Shown here: positions 10,200-18,356 of the stretch, in pieces
How positions within the stretch are numbered: position 1 is the stretch's first letter
Layout: each line of letters starts with the position of its first letter
DNA from: Lactobacillus taiwanensis DSM 21401
Lineage (GTDB): Bacteria > Bacillota > Bacilli > Lactobacillales > Lactobacillaceae
DNA length: 64,000 nt
Assembly (NCBI RefSeq): GCF_001436695.1
Contig: NZ_AYZG01000051.1
Coordinates: 248,298 to 312,297, forward strand
Reading direction: 5' to 3'
The notes under the pieces: generated by a model
What the model was told of the DNA's origin: nothing
What the model saw: only the letters and a program-made list of their open reading frames with translations
Databases searched by the model: none
Position numbers and translations under genes: made by a program

Positions 10200-11055
10200 T
10201 TATTTATTTTTTGCTACTCGATACTTAGTACTGCGTCCACTACCAATTTTTGTAGCATAACCATCATCAATTAGTTTTTAATCACATCTAAAGTCTTAGT
10301 TCTCCCAAAACCAGTCATTTGAACAATTTCTGAAGTACTCAATTCTTTATCTTCCAGTACACTATAAACTTTTTGTTCATCTCCAGTTAAATCTTGAAGC
10401 GATTCTTGAACAACTGGGAGTTTAATAGTTATTGAATTATCATAAATCAGAAATTGTGGTTGAATAATGCTATGGCTATATTCTTTTAAAATACGCTGTA
10501 CACCAGTTCCAAATTGTTCAATTAAGCCTAAACGGAAAAACATGCCTGAAATAATTGGATTTCTTAAAATAGAAATCTGGCCTGCTAAATATTCTTCTTT
10601 GCCCAAGCCATCTGGCAAGCCACCTGGAGAAGTAATTTCAATTCGATCATCAAATATGGAAATTTTAATTTGAGTATTTACATCCCATGTACGTTGAACT
10701 AAAGCATTTGTTACAGCTTCTCGAAAGGCTTTTTCGGGAATAGATTGTATCGTCTTTCGCTCAGATCCAATAATTTCTTAGCGCTGATAATATTGACGAT
10801 ATTTTTCAATTGCTTGCTTATTTTCTTCAAGAATAGACATCTACTCATAAGCCCGCTGATCAAGTATAATGTTAATAGTCTCACCGAATCTTACAATATC
10901 AATTCCGCGATAATTATTTTTATCTGCTAAGAGAGTACCAGTATTGGTATAGTGACTATCTCTATTTTTAAATTCTAAGGCAATCAAAATGTCATCAGTT
11001 ATTTTTCTAATGCCTAATTCATCCTTTCCAATATCTTTCTTGATCAGTAGATACT
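10200..11055 (-). pseudogene. Decayed ATP-binding transcriptional regulator (AlbA_2/HATPase_c_4 type)
   Basis: Reverse-strand translation gives KDELGIRKITDDILIALEF, FGETINIILDQRAYE, then a stop; IPEKAFREAVTNALVQR and IEITSPGGLPDGLG follow, typical of the ATP-binding module of Schlafen/AlbA_2-domain regulators. A winged-helix tail LIDDGYATKIGSGRSTKYRV lies in another frame. Visible lesions: two in-frame stops (near 10840 and 10783), a frameshift near 10275, and no N-terminal DNA-binding part, since a stop precedes the first recognisable residues. The longest intact piece is 10271-10618. It is a dead gene, not an operon member. Confidence 0.75.
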
Positions 11056-11174
11056 AAGCTATCATACGACCTATTTTTACACATATTCGTTTACCTAATC
11101 TTGAGTTATATCAAAAATTTTTTGACTAATTTCAAATTTTCTTGAACGCTACACTTCTATATTCCTTAGACAAT

Positions 11175-11737
11175 TTACATGCTTCCTAATTGGCGACAAC
11201 ACGATCTGTCTACTATTTTTCCTACAAAAGTATGAGGAGAAATATCACCATAGCCAACAGTCGTTGCAGTAGCAATCGCCCACCAAAATGACTGAGCTAA
11301 GGAAACATGCTCGGTCATAGAGTAAGTAATAGCGCCAATAATTAAAAGGCTAAGACTAGTATATAAATTAAACCATTAGTATAAAGAATTTTTCTCAATC
11401 TACCAGTTAAACCAACTAAGTGCAAAACTCTAAGTAAGCGTGTAATTCTTGCTACTCTCCCTAGTCGAGCTAGTCTGAAAAGTGTAAAAACTCCATTTAC
11501 AGGGATAATTGATAATAAGTCGAAAATATTATGCTTGAAGAAACTCCATTTATTTTTTGCAATAGTCAGTCGATAAAAATAGTCGATTGCAAAAATTACT
11601 AAGATACCATTGTCTATCCACATCCATACCCCAGTGTCTAAATTGATAATCGAAGCATAGTCTAGAATGACAAGAATAATAGATATTACGGCCAGAATAG
11701 CCATTATGAAGTTATATAGTTTTTCTTTTTTGGACAT
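11175..11737 (-). pseudogene. Voltage-gated K+ channel, frameshifted and truncated
   Basis: The first 131 codons encode a voltage-sensor-like domain: four hydrophobic segments and an S4-like stretch FRLARLGRVARITRLLRVL with regularly spaced Arg. The frame then stops (TTTTAA), but one base over it continues into [37 protein letters not shown], which holds the intact selectivity filter TVGYGD. After GKIVD the expected last membrane helix is missing and the frame ends at 11175. The break sits in a run of four T. Follows the lipoprotein gene with a 5-base gap, so it was probably the last gene of a Mrr-lipoprotein-channel unit. Confidence 0.8.
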
Positions 11738-11742
11738 TTTAT

Positions 11743-12279
11743 TTAATTATTATTTTGTTCCATATTATGTTGAGTTTGTAATTCGCCAGAAGTTTTCATA
11801 TTATCTGGTACTGCTTCAAGTGCCTGCTTAGAACTCATATTGTTATGTTGCATTAAATAAAGTGAAGGCGAAACGCCGTATTTATTTACGAAATCTGATA
11901 AAGAATTAGCCGGTGGCAGTTGAGTCTGTGGCTGCGTATTCTGAGATTGATTAACTTGAGGTGTATTATTTTGTTTAGAATTTTTTACAGCTTGTTGTGG
12001 ATTAACCTTATTTTGTAAAGGCTGACTTTGAATATTACTCTTAGATGATTGTTGTACAGTTTGAGATTGAACTCTCTGCTTTTCACCTGACTTATTATTA
12101 CTTTTTACAACTTTTCGCTTACTTTTGCTGCTTTTTGCACTTCTCTTTTTTGAGAGTGACGCATTATTTGTACTTTTTGTATGTACTACTGTAGAACTAT
12201 GACTTGAGCAGCCAGTCATGGTAAATAAAAATAATAAACTTAAGCATCCACTTATTACTCTCAATCTTCTATTCTTCAT
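11743..12279 (-). CDS. Predicted lipoprotein, low-complexity Q/N/S-rich
   Basis: A 178-residue secreted protein: positively charged start MKNRRLRVISG, hydrophobic stretch, and lipobox MTGC with the lipidated Cys at 24. A Ser/Lys-rich then Gln/Asn/Pro-rich linker (about 30-125) leads to a short folded tail LSDFVNKYGVSPSLYLMQ. No enzyme motif is visible. Similar tails follow lipoproteins of unknown function in lactobacilli. It lies 6 bases downstream of the second Mrr gene and 5 bases upstream of the channel remnant, so the three are probably co-transcribed. Confidence 0.75.
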   Translation of the reverse strand: MKNRRLRVISGCLSLLFLFTMTGCSSHSSTVVHTKSTNNASLSKKRSAKSSKSKRKVVKSNNKSGEKQRVQSQTVQQSSKSNIQSQPLQNKVNPQQAVKNSKQNNTPQVNQSQNTQPQTQLPPANSLSDFVNKYGVSPSLYLMQHNNMSSKQALEAVPDNMKTSGELQTQHNMEQNNN

Positions 12280-12285
12280 GTATAT

Positions 12286-13200
12286 CTAATCCTTATCCTC
12301 AAAAAAATCATCTAGTTCATAAGTCGTAACCACTTTCTTAGTTACATATAGCTCATATTTAGCAATTAAATCTAATAAATGATCACCATCAATCAAAGTG
12401 ATTACTCGTGTTCCAGCACGGGATGCTTTGATAGCATCTCTTGTAAAAGTTGAAGTAGTAATGAAAATACCATATTCAGCCCTAAACTTATCCATTGCTC
12501 CATGAAACTTATCAATTTCTAGTGATGATACTGAATTACTAAGATCCCATCTTTTAGCTTGAATTGCCACACGAGCTGGTCTAAAATCATCGGTTCTAAT
12601 GTATCCATAGCCATCAAGGCCTCCATCACCTGTAAGTTTAGTACCAATAGTTTCATCAATATCTACATTAATTTTTGTTACTAAAGCTCGACAAAACAAT
12701 TCAAACTTACTAGGACTTAAACTGAGTAGAGCGTCAAGAAGTTTACTCTTCCAATCTTCTTCATCATCTATTGTTTCATCCTCTTTAATGTCTTTTTGAA
12801 AATTTTTCACTTTTTTATTCTTATTAATTCTTTTCTGCCATTGAGGAAGGGAAATTTTGTAAACTGAGGCACTTAATTCTTTACTAGTTCCATTATATTG
12901 ACGCCCTTTTTCAGTCAAAATTACTATCCCCTGTTTGGGTCTTTCGAGCATTCCAGCCATAATCAAATTGGAAATAGCAAAGTTAAAGGCAAAATTAAAT
13001 GGTAAGTATTTTCTTCCCTTTCTTGATGTTTTATACATCGTTAGTATATTTTCTGGAATATTTTTATCATTTTCAACTACTGCTCTTTTTAGGTCTTTAG
13101 TAGTCGACTGACCGCCAACTTGTTTCAATTCATCAATTATTGGTTTCATTAAATAAGCTTGTTGATTTTGCCGATTCATATCTGTGAAATTAGTCATTGT
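12286..13200 (-). CDS. Mrr-type restriction endonuclease (second copy)
   Basis: About 304 residues from the ATG at 13200 (MTNFTDMNRQNQQAYLMKP); a TTG at 13230 would add ten residues but overlaps the promoter-like region, so I prefer the ATG. Winged-helix N-terminal domain with GRKYLPFNFAFNFAISNLI, then a Mrr_cat nuclease: FELFCRALVTKI, DGGLDGYGYI, VAIQAKRWD and IFITTSTFTRDAIKA. The D...QxK active-site pattern is intact. Paralogous to the first Mrr gene. The region upstream is repeated upstream of the ApeA-like gene. Confidence 0.88.
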   Translation of the reverse strand, partial: TMTNFTDMNRQNQQAYLMKPIIDELKQVGGQSTTKDLKRAVVENDKNIPENILTMYKTSRKGRKYLPFNFAFNFAISNLIMAGMLERPKQGIVILTEKGRQYNGTSKELSASVYKISLPQWQKRINKNKKVKNFQKDIKEDETIDDEEDWKSKLLDALLSLSPSKFELFCRALVTKINVDIDETIGTKLTGDGGLDGYGYIRTDDFRPARVAIQAKRWDLSNSVSSLEIDKFHGAMDKFRAEYGIFITTSTFTRDAIKASRAGTRVITLIDGDHLLDLIAKYELYVTKKVVTTYELDDFFEDKD

Positions 13201-13229
13201 TGTTTTCCATCTTCTAGTATTAAATTTCA

Positions 13230-13284
13230 AAACTAGTATATCAAAATTATTACCATAGATTTACACTATTCTTGTTTGGGAGCA
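13230..13284. repeat. Direct repeat A (copy 1), promoter region plus hsdS-start scar
   Basis: About 55 bases match 14972-15028 at roughly three quarters of positions, with the 18 bases ending TTGTTTGGGAGCA identical. It includes an extended -10 element TGATATACT on the minus strand (13235-13243), 35 bases upstream of the Mrr start. The TGGGAGCA end equals the first bases of the hsdS inversion repeat. Confidence 0.65.
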
Positions 13285-13345
13285 CGCATATTTTTTCGAG
13301 CAAAGAAAGTTTATTTTAGATACTTTAAAACTTTTGTATAAATAA

Positions 13346-13403
13346 AAATCCTATTAAATCAAAGTCCATGGTCCATGTAATACTAAGATTTAGTAGGATC
13401 TTT
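13346..13403 (-). terminator. Terminator-like hairpin downstream of the ApeA-like gene
   Basis: Two arms of about 14 bases (GATCCTACTAAATC / GATTTAATAGGATT on the minus strand) enclose a loop of about 26 bases and are followed by TTTATTTAT. It lies 120 bases past the stop. The loop contains the tandem GTCCATGGTCCATG. The rest of 13285-13522 shows no gene. Confidence 0.6.
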
Positions 13404-13522
13404 CTACTCCTATTTTTCCGATCAAATATCATGTTATATTAAAGCAATTCTTAATTTAAAATATGTCTAATATAATTACAGACCAGTTGAGGAAGCCCAT
13501 AAAACAAAAGGGCTATAAAACA

Positions 13523-14914
13523 TCAAATTATTTCAGAGCTAAATATTTTATCTATTTGATTAAATTCTTTCTGTTCACTTAAATTTATCATTCCTAATTC
13601 TTGTAGAATAAATACTTGTACTAAATATTGAAGTAGTTGTACTGAATGCCATAAATCTGTTGTATTTTCAATAATTTTTCCTTTTTTATTTCCATGAACA
13701 ATAAAAACTCGAGTATTCTTTATTAACTTTGCCCACTTGTTTATATTCATACCTATATCTTTTTCAATCGTATTTATGAATTCATTAGAAAAAGTACTTA
13801 ACATCTTTTCTATTTTTTCAAGTAGATATAAATTTCGTTGATACTTTTTTGCTTTTTTACGAGATATAACTTTTTCTTTTCTATAAAATGCTTCGACTCC
13901 TTGTGTTAAATTTATTAGCATATTTTGCATACTCATTGTATAGTTTACTGTTAATAAATAGTCTTGTATTAGCAACTTTAATTCTGAACTAGCATTAAAC
14001 CAATTTGACACTATTTTACTGAAATTAATATCTGTATTAAATTGAAACGTATAAAATGCACTTAATTCAGGCATTTCTTTCTGCGATCTCGTTTCTAAAA
14101 AATATACATCTTCAGAAACCTGAGTAGCTTTATCCCTTTTTATCCCACGTTTTGATAATTGCGTTGTATTAACTGGACAAGCAAGGATTACTGACAATAT
14201 CTTTCTAAATTCAGTGGCGAAGTATATTGCATCAGAAGTTGAAATGTTATCTTCGCCTTCTATTAATAAATACGATTTATTAGTATAGATAACATTTCGG
14301 TTTTTATTTTTACTTTTTTGAGAAATATCTCCCACTAAAAACACATTAAATACCTGTCCTTTAAAAGTAAAATTAGACAGAAATATATTATCAGAACTAA
14401 CTATTGATAAAGACATATCATCTTTAAACACAAATTTCTGTGCCGGAGCAATCCATTTATCTAACATATTGTAATCTAAAATCAAGTTATTCAATGTGAC
14501 TTTTTCATATGGAAGATAATCTGTTATGGAAAACTGTATTAAATTCCATGATTGTTTTGTTATAGCTAAATGAAGATCGAGCGTATCACTTTTGGCAATA
14601 TTAGGAATAAATACGTAATACATATTACTATCAGCGATACATCCAAAAATATTGTCAATTCGTCTTAATTTTGTCCCAAAAGTAATAGCTCCATGTTTTA
14701 ATGGCCATCCTTGGAAAAGATCTAATGTCATCGATCCATTTTTATAATTCAAAGTACCATATTTAAACTTATCTTTATCTGTTAACAAATTAGTATAAGA
14801 TTTTATAGGCATCCAACCAGCATCAATTGAAAAATCATCCAACATATTTTTCTTTAAAAGTAAGTCATATTTCCTATTAGCATCAGCACTTAAATTACCA
14901 CTCAACCTCGTCAT
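13523..14914 (-). CDS. ApeA-like HEPN abortive-infection protein
   Basis: A 463-residue protein with a beta-rich N-terminal half (GWMPIKSY, YGTLNYKNGSMTLDL, HGAITFG) like the ApeA N-terminal domain, and a helical C-terminal half ending in a HEPN motif R402-VFIV-H407, an R-X4-H ribonuclease signature. ApeA/HEPN proteins act in phage defence by cutting RNA and stopping growth of the infected cell; this function is inferred from architecture. It stands alone between a Mrr gene and the silent hsdS, flanked by direct repeats, and has a lower G+C look than the core genes. A weak GAAAG ribosome site precedes the ATG. Confidence 0.65.
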   Translation of the reverse strand: MTRLSGNLSADANRKYDLLLKKNMLDDFSIDAGWMPIKSYTNLLTDKDKFKYGTLNYKNGSMTLDLFQGWPLKHGAITFGTKLRRIDNIFGCIADSNMYYVFIPNIAKSDTLDLHLAITKQSWNLIQFSITDYLPYEKVTLNNLILDYNMLDKWIAPAQKFVFKDDMSLSIVSSDNIFLSNFTFKGQVFNVFLVGDISQKSKNKNRNVIYTNKSYLLIEGEDNISTSDAIYFATEFRKILSVILACPVNTTQLSKRGIKRDKATQVSEDVYFLETRSQKEMPELSAFYTFQFNTDINFSKIVSNWFNASSELKLLIQDYLLTVNYTMSMQNMLINLTQGVEAFYRKEKVISRKKAKKYQRNLYLLEKIEKMLSTFSNEFINTIEKDIGMNINKWAKLIKNTRVFIVHGNKKGKIIENTTDLWHSVQLLQYLVQVFILQELGMINLSEQKEFNQIDKIFSSEII

Positions 14915-14971
14915 CTCGACTTTCTATATACTATAAATTACTATAATCTCTACATTTTAATCTTTAATTAT

Positions 14972-15028
14972 AAAAACAAGTATATCAAAGATTATTATTC
15001 CAAATTTATATATTCTTGTTTGGGAGCA
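14972..15028. repeat. Direct repeat A (copy 2), promoter of the ApeA-like gene
   Basis: Copy of 13230-13284. It carries the same extended -10 TGATATACT on the minus strand (14979-14987), 65 bases upstream of the ApeA-like start, and runs directly into the first bases of the silent hsdS. Confidence 0.65.
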
Positions 15029-15037
15029 ACGTAAGTT
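15021..15037 (+). repeat. Inverted repeat IR1, left arm (hsdS head)
   Basis: TGGGAGCAACGTAAGTT is a perfect 17-base match, in opposite orientation, to 18288-18304. It encodes WEQRK and keeps the reading frame on recombination. Confidence 0.92.
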
Positions 15038-15497
15038 AAAAAATTTAGTAGATTTCTATAGTGGTCTTACCTATCATCCTGAAAATATTCGAGAAAAAGG
15101 TACTTTTGTAATCAGATCTTCTAACATTAAAGATGGTCAATTAGTAACTGGAGACAATATCTTTGTAGCTCCCGAAATAGTCAACTGTACTTATGTAAAA
15201 AAAGACGACATAATTGTCGTTGTACGAAATGGCTCAAGAAAATTAATTGGAAAACATACAAAGCTAAATTTCAATCTAAATAATGCTGTAATTGGAGCAT
15301 TTATGACTGGAATTCGTTCAAATAATAATAATTTCATAAATGCGATATTTGACTCAGATAATTTTAAAAGAGAAATTCATAAAAATTTAGGTGCTACGAT
15401 TAATCAAATTACGACTGGTGAATTAAAAAGAATGAATTTTTATATTCCTAGTTTAACCAGTGAACAAAATTATTTAGGCAATTTAATGAAAGTATTA

Positions 15498-15527
15498 GAT
15501 AAATTAATCACGCTTCAGCAACGAAAA
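15498..15527 (+). repeat. Inverted repeat IR2, left arm (hsdS central helix)
   Basis: Thirty bases encoding DKLITLQQRK match 17804-17833 in reverse orientation with one mismatch. Recombination here would exchange only the second target-recognition domain. Confidence 0.88.
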
Positions 15528-16116
15528 TTGGAAAACTATTTACTCATAAAAAAGAAGCTATCAAATATATTTTTTAATGATAAGATAGTTAACAAAAATG
15601 ATCTTCTATTTGAACATCGAGTTAAGGCTAATCAATTATTTATTTCGTATAGTAAAAAGGGACTTTCACATTTACCTGTTCTTTCTGCATCACAGAATAA
15701 AGGAATGGTTTTTAGGAAAGACGAAAGTAAGAATATATTGTATACCCATGATAATTTAACTAATTATAAATTAGTTGAACCTGATGATTTTGTAGTGCAT
15801 CTCCGATCTTTCCAAGGTGGTTTTGCTTACTCAGACAAGACAGGGATTGCTTCTCCAGCATATACAATATTTAAATTTAAAAATAATGTAGCTTATAACT
15901 CAGTGTATTGGAAAGAAAAATTTAAAAGTTATAATTTTATTCAATTACTAAAAAAAATTACATATGGTGTGAGAGATGGTAGAAGTATTAGTTTTTCTGA
16001 TTTCCTGTCCCTATATTTAACATTTCCAGACATTAAGCTTCAAAATAAAATTGGAAATGTTTTATCAAAATTAGACACTCAAATTTCTGATCAGAAAGAA
16101 ATTATAAAAAAACTAG

Positions 16117-16157
16117 AAAATATAAAACAATTCCTTCTCCAAAACATGTTTATCTAA
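16117..16157 (+). repeat. Inverted repeat IR3, left arm (hsdS tail)
   Basis: Forty-one bases encoding the last 13 codons (NIKQFLLQNMFI plus stop) match 17201-17241 in reverse with five mismatches. Confidence 0.8.
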
Positions 16158-16161
16158 CTAC

Positions 16162-16192
16162 AAAAAGGACATCACTAACCGATGTCCTTTTT
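16162..16192. terminator. Bidirectional terminator between silent hsdS and recombinase
   Basis: A perfect 12-bp stem AAAAAGGACATC / GATGTCCTTTTT with a 7-base loop has U-runs on both strands. Confidence 0.92.
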
Positions 16193-16194
16193 AC

Positions 16195-17130
16195 TTATCC
16201 TAATTGTGATAAATGATGCAATATTTTATCATTATCTTTATTTTCAAGTTCACGAATAATATGTATATATGTCTCCTGTGTTGTAGTTGTATTACTATGT
16301 CCCAATCTTTTAGCCACACTTGCTATAGAGACTCCCTCATACAAAAGTAATGAAGCATGTGTATGACGCAAGCCATGAATTGAGATGATCGGAATATCTA
16401 GCTTTTCACAATACGTCGCTAACTTTTGATTTAACGTAGAATTATACACTCGCTGATTCTTATCAAAGAATATCAATTGGTTATCTTCTTTAGAACGAAT
16501 TAAAGATTGGAATTGTTGCATTAGTTGCCAATCTACCATAACAGTACGATTAGATGATTCATTCTTGGTAGGTTGAAAGTGACCTATTTTTTCTTTATAA
16601 TTCCATGATTTATTAATAATTATTCTCTGCTTTTCATAATCAAAGTCTTCTTTAGTTAAAGCTAACGCTTCAGCAAAGCGTAAACCAGTTTTAGCAATTA
16701 GTAAAAAGAACCAGTCCCAATTAAGCTCAGAATTTAAATCTAATGATCTAAGTAACTTTTGTAAATCAAACAAGTTTAAATACTTTATTTTCTTTTCGCT
16801 AGGACTGCATCCCTTAATAATTGCACGCCTTGTTGGATCACTTTTTAATAACCCATCGTCTACTGCGTCAAATAGGCTGGCTTTCAGATGATGATGAAAA
16901 TCTAAAGTAGTCGTCTTTTCATGATTACGTGCATACAAGTTTAAAATTTGTTGATAGTTACGACGATTAAGTTCATTCATATGTAGATCTGGCGCAAGTT
17001 CTTTCAAACGTTTTTGAACTAAATAATACTTATCAAGAGTAACTTGTCGAACAGCATTGTCTTTGTAAATATGAATCCAATCCAGGTAATACTTATAGAA
17101 TAACTTGGTGCTATATTTCTTTTGTGACAT
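16195..17130 (-). CDS. Tyrosine site-specific recombinase, probable hsdS invertase
   Basis: A 311-residue phage-integrase-type recombinase. The N-terminal SAM-like core-binding domain spans about 10-110. The catalytic residues are all visible: Arg in KTGLRFAEALAL, His/Arg in ISIHGLRHTHASLL, His in KRLGHSNTTTT, and the nucleophile Tyr in QETYIHI. It lies between the two inversely oriented hsdS copies, the same arrangement as in phase-variable type I loci such as those with CreX/PsrA-type recombinases in streptococci and lactobacilli. Its role in inverting hsdS is inferred from this position. A GGAGG ribosome site precedes the ATG; it is transcribed in the same direction as hsdR-hsdM-hsdS. Confidence 0.9.
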   Translation of the reverse strand: MSQKKYSTKLFYKYYLDWIHIYKDNAVRQVTLDKYYLVQKRLKELAPDLHMNELNRRNYQQILNLYARNHEKTTTLDFHHHLKASLFDAVDDGLLKSDPTRRAIIKGCSPSEKKIKYLNLFDLQKLLRSLDLNSELNWDWFFLLIAKTGLRFAEALALTKEDFDYEKQRIIINKSWNYKEKIGHFQPTKNESSNRTVMVDWQLMQQFQSLIRSKEDNQLIFFDKNQRVYNSTLNQKLATYCEKLDIPIISIHGLRHTHASLLLYEGVSIASVAKRLGHSNTTTTQETYIHIIRELENKDNDKILHHLSQLG

Positions 17131-17200
17131 AGAAAAACCTCCTTAAAATATTAAGTCACGTACTTAATTGTTTAAGGAGATTATATTTTTGCAAGAGTTT

Positions 17201-17241
17201 TTAGATGAACATATTTTGGAGGAGAAACTGTTTTATATTTT
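17201..17241 (-). repeat. Inverted repeat IR3, right arm
   Basis: Reverse-oriented match of 16117-16157 with five mismatches in 41 bases, coding for the HsdS C-terminus. Confidence 0.8.
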
Positions 17242-17803
17242 TTAAATGATTTACGGAAGTGTTTTCTGTAGTGATTTGTACATCCAGAGTTTTTAATAAA
17301 CTAGAAATAATAATTTGTTCTTTTGTGGAAGGAAGATTTACTTTAAAGACAGTAGCGAAATCTTTTATTACATGTGGAATATTTGGAGTACGATAATTTG
17401 CAAATATTTTATTTTGATATTTTTTTAAGTATTGAAAAAGATAATCGCTAGAATATTTAGGAGTATAACTTTTAAGCGTTGATCCTAATGCACCGGTAAA
17501 ACCATGGTACACTTTTCCCGCTTGTGAACCATCCCATAATATGATTATGTCATTTGAAGAGACATTGGTAGGAGAATTGACCATTGATGGATTCCCACCA
17601 TTAAGATAATGCGTATCTAAATATATAGATTCTTTACCATGCATTTCGGCTTTGGCGCTTCCTTTTATTGTTTTAGTAACAATATCCTTTAAAGTAAATA
17701 GTGTCCACTTACTTTTAAATTCGTTGAATCTAACTAAAGGTGTATCTTTTCCGGAAATCAAACTGTCTAATAGCGAACCTTTTAGTTGCTTAAAGAGTGT
17801 GAC

Positions 17804-17833
17804 TTTTCGTTGCTGAAGCGTGAGTAATTTATC
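17804..17833 (-). repeat. Inverted repeat IR2, right arm
   Basis: Reverse-oriented match of 15498-15527 with one mismatch in 30 bases. The amber stop lies between this arm and IR1. Confidence 0.88.
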
Positions 17834-18287
17834 TAGTTTAGAAATAAGTGATCCAATCTTATTTTGCTCACTTACATTAGTAAGATATATTTGTGATTCT
17901 CTCATTTTATCAATGAAAAAATATTGTCTTACTCCACCTTCTTGAAGTCGCTGAATTTGTTTATAAAAATATTCTGATCTAAACCAATACTATAGAAATA
18001 CATCATCAATATTATTATCACTTCTAAATATTTCATATAAAGAGCTTACGAGTACAGGAGTGATTGTGTTTTGATAAGCTATAGACCCTACATTAATTCT
18101 TGCTGGATTATAGGCGAAGTACTTTGGCTTTACAATGTAATTACTCGATTTATCTGTTTTCGAATATGTATTATCTTTTCCAAATTGCTCTTCTTGAGGT
18201 ATAAAACCATTCTTATTAGATATAGAAAAAGCTGGAAGAGAAAGATTATCTTTATTTTTTTGTTTTGAAACTATAATATGTTCTCCC

Positions 18288-18304
18288 AACTTACGTTGCT
18301 CCCA
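18288..18304 (-). repeat. Inverted repeat IR1, right arm
   Basis: Perfect 17-base reverse match of 15021-15037, directly after codon 20 of the expressed hsdS. Confidence 0.92.
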
Positions 18305-18356
18305 TTCGTCAGTGAAGCCTTTAAAACGCAATACTGGTACTCTTTTATCGTCACTT

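Larger units (their letters stand above)
15021..16157 (+). pseudogene. hsdS: Silent, promoterless hsdS copy (type I specificity cassette)
   Basis: An uninterrupted reading frame of 378 codons starts at WEQRKLKNLVDFYSGL, which is inside a normal HsdS, with no start codon or ribosome site at its head. It has two target-recognition domains separated by a conserved helix (VLDKLITLQQRKLENY, near 15490) and ends LENIKQFLLQNMFI, as does the expressed copy. It is oriented against the expressed hsdS, and its head, middle and tail are inverted repeats of that gene. Inversion would supply the missing first 20 codons. An internal ATG at 15303 exists but lacks a ribosome site, so independent expression is unlikely. 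Confidence 0.88.

Noticed and set aside
11940..12200. Repetitive Gln/Asn-coding DNA considered as a possible repeat array or CRISPR
   Set aside because: The units are irregular, keep a reading frame and have no spacer pattern. No CRISPR array is visible anywhere in the window.
15303..16157. Independent expression of a short HsdS from the internal ATG at 15303
   Set aside because: No ribosome site, no promoter, and the frame extends upstream into clear HsdS sequence to 15021.
17201..17905. Downstream half of hsdS as a deliberate half-size specificity subunit
   Set aside because: The stop is a single TAG within an otherwise unbroken frame and cuts recognition domain 1 in the middle; no good ribosome site precedes the internal ATG.
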